Translations under genes and position numbers: made by a program
Origin: JAJEFO01 sp965214325
Lineage (GTDB): Bacteria; Pseudomonadota; Alphaproteobacteria; Rhodobacterales; Rhodobacteraceae
Assembly (NCBI GenBank): GCA_965214325.1
Contig: CBDCBG010000006.1
Location: forward strand, 4,340,001-4,404,000
DNA length: 64,000 bases
Reading direction: 5' to 3'
Part shown: piece after piece, positions 59,682-64,000 of the stretch
Layout of the letters: every line of letters starts with the position of its first letter
Position numbering within the stretch: the stretch's first letter is position 1
The notes under the pieces: generated by a model
What the model saw: only the letters and a program-made list of their open reading frames with translations
Database searches by the model: none
What the model was told of the DNA's origin: nothing

Positions 59682-60011
59682 ATGGCCAAAGGCGTAAAAC
59701 CCCGCGTCAAGCTTCCGAAGACGGCGTCCGCCGGTGACACGATCACGATCAGGACGCTGATCAACCACAAGATGGAGTCCGGTCAGCGCAGGGACAGCGA
59801 CGGCAACATCGTTCCACGGTCGATCATCAACCGGTTCACTGCAGAGTTCAATGGCCAGTCGGTGATCGAAGTGAAGATGGAGCCGGCGATCTCGAGCAAT
59901 CCGTACTTTCAGTTCGAGGCCAGGGTGACGGAGTCGGGCGAGTTCGTCTTCACGTGGCACGATGATGACGGCGATGTCTATGCCACGTCGAAACGGATCG
60001 AGGTCGGTTGA
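59682..60011 (+). CDS. soxZ: Thiosulfate-oxidation protein SoxZ
   Basis: 109 residues after a GAGGAAGAG ribosome binding site. Immunoglobulin-like fold with KGVKPRVKLPKTASAGDTIT, LINHKMESGQRRDSDGNIVP and VTESGEFVFTWHDDDGDVYA, all typical of SoxZ. It binds SoxY in the periplasm. No signal peptide is seen, as expected, since it is co-exported with SoxY. Confidence 0.96.
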   Translation: MAKGVKPRVKLPKTASAGDTITIRTLINHKMESGQRRDSDGNIVPRSIINRFTAEFNGQSVIEVKMEPAISSNPYFQFEARVTESGEFVFTWHDDDGDVYATSKRIEVG

Positions 60012-60142
60012 CAGGCGATGGTCTCGGCCGCCAGCGTCCAGCCGACGGTTTCCAAGCTCCGGGGAAATGCGTTGCGTGAACGCGATCCGTCACAGAAGCC
60101 GCATCCGGCCTTGGACCGTGAACGAGCGCGGAGACGGGTGAA

Positions 60143-61036
60143 TTGTTGAGATTTCTTTGCGTCTTCATTCCATCGTTTGGGGTCGTGGCGGTCGTGCTGA
60201 TTTCGGCATACGTGTCTGCCGACCGGCTCGTGGACAGGACGTCGGCACCTGACGCTGTGCACGTGCCCGTGCAGATGGTCGTTCGGCAGGATGCCGTGCC
60301 CAGGGAAGTCGCGAAGAGCATCGGCGCTGCCGTCGTCGCAGCGGACGAGACCCCCGAACTGTCATCCGGAGATCGGAATGCCGTGGCGACCGTTCCGGTG
60401 TCCGAGCTTGCTGCCGCGGGAGAAAGGGCTTTCAGGAAGTGCAAGGCCTGCCACCGGATTGGCGAGGATGCAAGGAACCTCGCCGGGCCGCATTTGAACG
60501 GGGTTGTCGGTCGCGCTGCGGCAAGCGTGGAGGGCTTCAGCTACTCGAAGGCAATGAGGGCCGCAGCCAGGCGCGGCCTCACCTGGAACGACGAGGAACT
60601 CGCCAGTTTCCTCTCAAGGCCGCGTGCGTATCTGAAAGGCACAAGCATGTCCTTTGCCGGCCTCAAGTCGGAGGACGAAATCGCCGCCACAATTGCATTC
60701 CTCAAGACATTTTCGGAACACCGTGTCGGCGCCGGAGACGGCGACGCTTCGGAATCGCCCCCCGAATTCGCGCTGGACTCTTCCGTGCTCGGAATGGAGG
60801 GTGATCCCGAATACGGCGAGTACCTGTCATCCGAGTGCACGACATGCCATCAGGCAGACGGTGATGACGTCGGCATTCCATCCATTGTGCACTGGGCGGA
60901 AGATAGATTCGTGACGGTCATGCATGCCTACAAGCTTGGCGTGCGTGAGCATCCGGTGATGAACATGGTGGCCGGACGCCTCGGCAACGAGGAAATCGCC
61001 GCTTTGGCCGCCTATTTTGCGACTATCGACAACTGA
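60143..61036 (+). CDS. soxE: SoxE-like dihaem c-type cytochrome
   Basis: 297 residues from TTG 60143 (a TTG directly before is an alternative). N-terminal hydrophobic segment (residues 3-26) acts as signal or anchor. First haem CKACH at 100-104, with its axial Met in GTSMSFAGLK and a cytochrome c2-like body. Second haem CTTCH at 232-236 in an FccA-like domain ending HPVMNMVAGRLGNEEIAAL. The combination matches SoxE or the cytochrome subunit of flavocytochrome c sulfide dehydrogenase, and soxF follows after 19 bases. The symbol is given for the position next to soxF; fccA is an alternative name. Confidence 0.82.
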   Translation: MLRFLCVFIPSFGVVAVVLISAYVSADRLVDRTSAPDAVHVPVQMVVRQDAVPREVAKSIGAAVVAADETPELSSGDRNAVATVPVSELAAAGERAFRKCKACHRIGEDARNLAGPHLNGVVGRAAASVEGFSYSKAMRAAARRGLTWNDEELASFLSRPRAYLKGTSMSFAGLKSEDEIAATIAFLKTFSEHRVGAGDGDASESPPEFALDSSVLGMEGDPEYGEYLSSECTTCHQADGDDVGIPSIVHWAEDRFVTVMHAYKLGVREHPVMNMVAGRLGNEEIAALAAYFATIDN

Positions 61037-61055
61037 CAATCTCAAGGAGGGAAAC

Positions 61056-62324
61056 ATGTCACTGAACAGAAGATCGTTTCTGGCAAGCTCGGCCGGTGTA
61101 ACCGCCTCGCTTGCCGCACCCGCTGTATGGGGCTCTTCGCACGGGCGGCCGCGCGTCATCGTGATTGGCGGTGGCGCGGGAGGCGCGACCGCGGCGCGAT
61201 ACATCGCCAAGGACAGCGACGGCGCGATTGACGTCACGCTGGTTGAGCCGACGCGAACCTTCTACACCTGCTTCTTTTCGAACCTCTATCTGGGAGGCTT
61301 CAAGGAGATCTCGGACATCGGTCACAACTATGGCACGCTTGCGAGCGCTCACGGGGTCAACGTGGTGCATGACTGGGCCGTGGATGTCGATCGCGCCGCG
61401 AAGACGGTGAGGCTCGCCGGCGGTGCAACGCTTGACTATGACAAGTTGATCCTTTCTCCGGGCATCGACTTCGTCGACGGGTCGGTGCCCGGCTGGGACG
61501 TTTCCGCCCAGAACAGGATGCCGCATGCCTACAAGGCGGGCTCGCAGTCCGAACTCCTGAGGGCCCAGCTTGCGGGAATGAAGGAGGGCGGACTCTTCGT
61601 GATGGTCGCTCCGCCCAATCCATTTCGCTGTCCTCCGGGGCCATATGAGCGCGTTTCCATGGTTGCGCACGTGTTGAAGAGCAGGAATCCTACGGCGAAG
61701 ATCCTGATCGCCGATCCAAAGGAGAAATTCTCCAAGCAGGCGCTGTTCGAGGAGGGCTGGGAAAGGCACTACGGCGGCATGATCAGCCGCCTCGGCCCGG
61801 ATTTCGGAGGCGGGAACGTATCGGTCGATCCCGACGCGATGACCGTGGACATCGACGGCCAGGTCGAGAATGCCGACGTGGTCAATGTCATTCCTGCGAT
61901 GAAGGCGGGCCGGATCGCGGAAGTTGCGGGCGTGACTGACGGCAATTGGGCTCCGGTCAACGCAATCGACATGTCGAGCAAGGCGGATCCGGACGTCCAC
62001 GTTCTGGGTGACGCGAGCCAGCAGGGCGACATGCCCAAGTCAGGCTTCTCGGCAAACAGCCAGGCCAAGGTCTGCGCCAATGCCGTTCGGGGAGCCCTGA
62101 CCGGATCGAGGGTGTTCCCGGCACGGTTCTCGAACACGTGCTGGTCCCTGATCGCGAGCAATGACGGCGTGAAGGTCGGCGCCACATACGAGGCGACGCC
62201 GGAGAAGATCGCCAAGGTCGACGGCTTCATCAGCCAGACGGGAGAGGACGCGGCGCTGCGGAAGGCGACCTACGAGGAGTCCGAAGGCTGGTACGCGGGC
62301 ATTGCGGCCGACATGTTTGGCTGA
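61056..62324 (+). CDS. soxF: SoxF-like sulfide dehydrogenase flavoprotein
   Basis: 422 residues from ATG 61056 behind AAGGAGG. Tat signal NRRSFLASSAGVTASLAAP. FAD site RVIVIGGGAGGATAARYIAK; flavocytochrome-c sulfide dehydrogenase phrases SPGIDFVDGSVPGWDVS and DPKEKFSKQALFEEGWERHY. Redox-active Cys candidates are in TFYTCFFSNLYLGG and RFSNTCWSLIAS, equivalent to the disulfide of FccB. It oxidises sulfide to sulfur or polysulfide, passing electrons to the adjacent cytochrome. Confidence 0.93.
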   Translation: MSLNRRSFLASSAGVTASLAAPAVWGSSHGRPRVIVIGGGAGGATAARYIAKDSDGAIDVTLVEPTRTFYTCFFSNLYLGGFKEISDIGHNYGTLASAHGVNVVHDWAVDVDRAAKTVRLAGGATLDYDKLILSPGIDFVDGSVPGWDVSAQNRMPHAYKAGSQSELLRAQLAGMKEGGLFVMVAPPNPFRCPPGPYERVSMVAHVLKSRNPTAKILIADPKEKFSKQALFEEGWERHYGGMISRLGPDFGGGNVSVDPDAMTVDIDGQVENADVVNVIPAMKAGRIAEVAGVTDGNWAPVNAIDMSSKADPDVHVLGDASQQGDMPKSGFSANSQAKVCANAVRGALTGSRVFPARFSNTCWSLIASNDGVKVGATYEATPEKIAKVDGFISQTGEDAALRKATYEESEGWYAGIAADMFG

Positions 62325-62354
62325 ACTGCCGACTGAACGAGTTGCCGCATTGAT

Positions 62355-62384
62355 TGCCCCAGGGGGACGGCTTCCCCTGGGGCA
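62355..62384. terminator. Strong bidirectional hairpin between convergent genes
   Basis: TGCCCCAGGGG (62355-62365) and CCCCTGGGGCA (62374-62384) form a perfect 11-bp stem with an 8-base loop. It lies between the ends of soxF and the minus-strand FAH-family gene, as expected for a shared terminator. No T-tract is obvious on either side. Confidence 0.85.
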
Positions 62385-62442
62385 TCAAGTCTCGTGAGGC
62401 GATTGATCCTGTGCACCGTGCGCCCGGCTTCGGGAACCGGCT

Positions 62443-63582
62443 TCAGACCAGGTCTCGACCTGAAAGATTGCGCATGAGGTCCGCCAGCCCGAAGTCCCAC
62501 GGAGGACATTCGGTCGAGAGCCGCACCGTGTTCTGCAAGACGCCAAGTCCCTTGGAGGAGATTGTGACCTGGTCGCCCAGCTTGTGCGTGAAACCCTGGC
62601 CGGGTTCGTCCCGATCCTCGATGGGCGCGAACAGGGTGCCAAGGAAGAGCACGAACCCGTCCGGATACTGATGATGCCGACCAATGACCTGCACGATGAG
62701 ATCAATGGGATCCCGACTGATTTCGGACATGAGGCTTCGGCCTTCCAGCATGAACCCGTCCTCGCCCTCGACGCGCAGGTTCAGTTCGGAACTGCGCACG
62801 TCATCCATTGAAAAGGACTCATCGAACAGACGAATCATGGGGCCAATGGCGCAACTCGCGTTGTTGTCCTTGGCCATTGGAAGCAGGAGAGCCGAACGGC
62901 CTTCGACATCCCGGAGGTTCACGTCGTTGCCAAGCGTTGCGCCGTGGCATGTTCCCTTCGAATTCACGGCAAGAACAATCTCCGGCTCAGGGTTGTTCCA
63001 GGTCGACACGGGATGGAGGCCGATGCTGGCACCGGTGCCGACGGATGACAGGGGCTGTGCCTTCGAGAAGACTTCCGCATCGGGCCCGAGTCCGACTTCG
63101 AGATATTGCGACCAGAGGCCTTCCGCGATCAGTTCCTCTTTCACCTGCGCCGCATTTTCCGAGCCTGCCACGATTTCGTTGAGCGAGTTGCCGACTATCT
63201 TGCGCACGCGGTTGCGCACCGCATCCGCCTTGGCCGGGTCGCCTGCGGCCTGTTCCTCGATCACGCGCTCGACCATGGATTGGGCAAAGGTTACGCCGCA
63301 GGCCTTGACGGCCTGAAGGTCGCATGGAGCCAGCCAGGACAGGCTGTCGCCCTGCTGTTCCGACGTGCCGCGCACCGCGTCAAGAGAGCCGATGGCGTCG
63401 CCCTTCGCGCCGCGCACATGGGCGACCGGGTCATCCATCTCAAGAACGTCCCGGACAGTTGGTGCGCTCCGCGACGTGATGTCGACCACCTTGCCGTCCC
63501 GCAGCGTCACGACGGACGGGCCAATGCCCGGTCGCCACACGCGCCCGATCCAGGCGCCAGACCTCTCTTCGTCCGAGAACAT
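62443..63582 (-). CDS. Fumarylacetoacetate-hydrolase-family protein
   Basis: 379 residues from ATG 63582; an ATG at 63609 would overlap the previous gene. FAH-fold C-terminal part with GPDAEVFSKAQPLSSVGTGA, PEPEIVLAVNSKGTCHGATL and NDVNLRDVEGRSALLLPMAK; the Glu of PEPEIVL is a metal ligand. SYNDFS-like conservation is seen in MIRLFDESFSMDDV. The N-terminal ~130 residues are specific to the larger members of this family, which include sugar-acid dehydratase/aldolase-type enzymes. It lies two bases after an RraA-family gene, suggesting joint action on a 2-oxo acid. Confidence 0.87.
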   Translation of the reverse strand: MFSDEERSGAWIGRVWRPGIGPSVVTLRDGKVVDITSRSAPTVRDVLEMDDPVAHVRGAKGDAIGSLDAVRGTSEQQGDSLSWLAPCDLQAVKACGVTFAQSMVERVIEEQAAGDPAKADAVRNRVRKIVGNSLNEIVAGSENAAQVKEELIAEGLWSQYLEVGLGPDAEVFSKAQPLSSVGTGASIGLHPVSTWNNPEPEIVLAVNSKGTCHGATLGNDVNLRDVEGRSALLLPMAKDNNASCAIGPMIRLFDESFSMDDVRSSELNLRVEGEDGFMLEGRSLMSEISRDPIDLIVQVIGRHHQYPDGFVLFLGTLFAPIEDRDEPGQGFTHKLGDQVTISSKGLGVLQNTVRLSTECPPWDFGLADLMRNLSGRDLV

Positions 63583-63584
63583 TG

Positions 63585-64000
63585 TCACCGCTTTCTTGCC
63601 GCTTGCCATGCCTCGAACTTGTCGAGTGTCTCCTGGCGGGTTGCCGGATAGAGCCCGATGATCGTTTCCCCGGCGCGAACCTGTTCCGCGACGAAGGTTT
63701 CGTATTCGGTCATCTCATGGGCCTCGTTCGCCACCTCTCCGGCAAGATGTGCCGGAATCACGATCACGCCTTCACCGTCGCCCACGACAATGTCGCCGGG
63801 AAACACCGGCGCATCGCCGCAGCCAACGGGGCAATTGATCTCGATCGCCTCGTGATGCGTGAGATTCGTCGGTGCCGAAGGGCGCCGGTGATAGGCGGGC
63901 ATGTCCAGGGCGCCGATGGCATGCGCGTCCCTGAAGCCGCCGTCAGTCACGACGCCCTCTCCGCCGCGAACCATGAGTCGGGTGATCAGGATGTCGCCTG
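63585..64000 (-). CDS. RraA-family protein (oxaloacetate/HMG aldolase-like), 5' end outside the window
   Basis: Only the C-terminal ~138 codons are present; the frame is open to the right edge. GGEGVVTDGGFRDAHAIGAL, PVGCGDAPVFPGDIVVGDGE and GVIVIPAHLAGEVANEAHEM are typical of the RraA/4-hydroxy-4-methyl-2-oxoglutarate aldolase family, with the catalytic Arg-Asp pair in GGFRDA. It is likely an enzyme rather than a ribonuclease regulator, given the adjacent FAH-family gene. Its stop is two bases before the FAH start. Confidence 0.87.
   Translation of the reverse strand, partial: GDILITRLMVRGGEGVVTDGGFRDAHAIGALDMPAYHRRPSAPTNLTHHEAIEINCPVGCGDAPVFPGDIVVGDGEGVIVIPAHLAGEVANEAHEMTEYETFVAEQVRAGETIIGLYPATRQETLDKFEAWQAARKR

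Noticed and set aside
60018..60149. Small 43-codon gene between soxZ and the SoxE-like gene
   Set aside because: It has an ATG and overlaps the next start, but its Arg-rich product resembles no family and it lacks a good ribosome binding site.

Overview
The window looks like a GC-rich alphaproteobacterium of the Rhodobacterales type. This is inferred from gene order and protein character: sufC-sufD-(two membrane proteins)-sufS, unlinked carB and aspS, glmM, a TIGR04283-like glycosyltransferase beside ygfZ, clpP-clpX, and a sox gene block. There is one tRNA, Arg(CCG), and no rRNA or CRISPR array. The many broken genes and insertion elements beside intact housekeeping genes suggest a genome under relaxed selection, such as a host-associated lineage. 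That last step is inference.

Layout. 0.1-4.5 kb: Fe-S assembly operon sufC, sufD, two small membrane proteins, sufS. 4.5-14 kb: tRNA-Arg followed by an accessory island holding a FitAB-like toxin-antitoxin pair, a Uma2-like protein, ruins of an MmeI-like DNA methyltransferase and of a large unknown protein, and three insertion sequences whose ends and target duplications can be read. 14-23.5 kb: a LacI-type regulator, clipped at its C-terminus by the third IS, divergent from a tightly packed nine-gene catabolic operon (hydratase/FAH family, ketopantoate-reductase family, atypical SDR, acyl-CoA dehydrogenase, CoA-transferase, Gfo/Idh/MocA, MaoC, SDR, TIM-barrel isomerase). 23.5-25.2 kb: a livF 5' part joined directly to a livK 3' part. 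25.4-26.75 kb: a degenerate IscB element lying against the carB stop codon.

26.7-36.2 kb is a core block: carB, aspS, a GNAT, glmM, a glycosyltransferase and ygfZ. 36.2-37.1 kb is an internally deleted tnpB element. 37.2-40.4 kb is a coupled trio: membrane-dipeptidase family, a 560-residue protein of unknown function, and a DUF3726-like protein. 41.5-44.2 kb is znuA divergent from znuC-znuB. 44.4-54.3 kb is a decaying catabolic region: class III aminotransferase (split by an IS630-type element), two enolase-superfamily proteins, a Rieske oxygenase, an Asp/Glu-racemase-family protein and a sulfotransferase-like gene are all broken, while an MDR oxidoreductase, a GFA-family protein and probably a CMD-family protein remain open. 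55-59 kb: FAD-linked oxidase divergent from clpP-clpX. 59.2-62.3 kb: soxY, soxZ, a SoxE-like dihaem cytochrome and a SoxF-like flavoprotein, without soxXA, soxB or soxCD between them. The window ends in a convergent FAH-family gene and a partial RraA-family gene.

The strongest observations are that several pseudogenes can be rebuilt to the exact lesion (target duplications CTAG, TCT, AAGTT and TA, a 13-bp tandem duplication, single-base indels, nonsense codons), that an IscB element appears to supply the end of carB, that a coherent LacI-linked CoA/sugar-acid operon matches no pathway I can name, and that the sox block is reduced to YZ-EF. I ran no database search. Family names rest on recognising motifs and conserved phrases.
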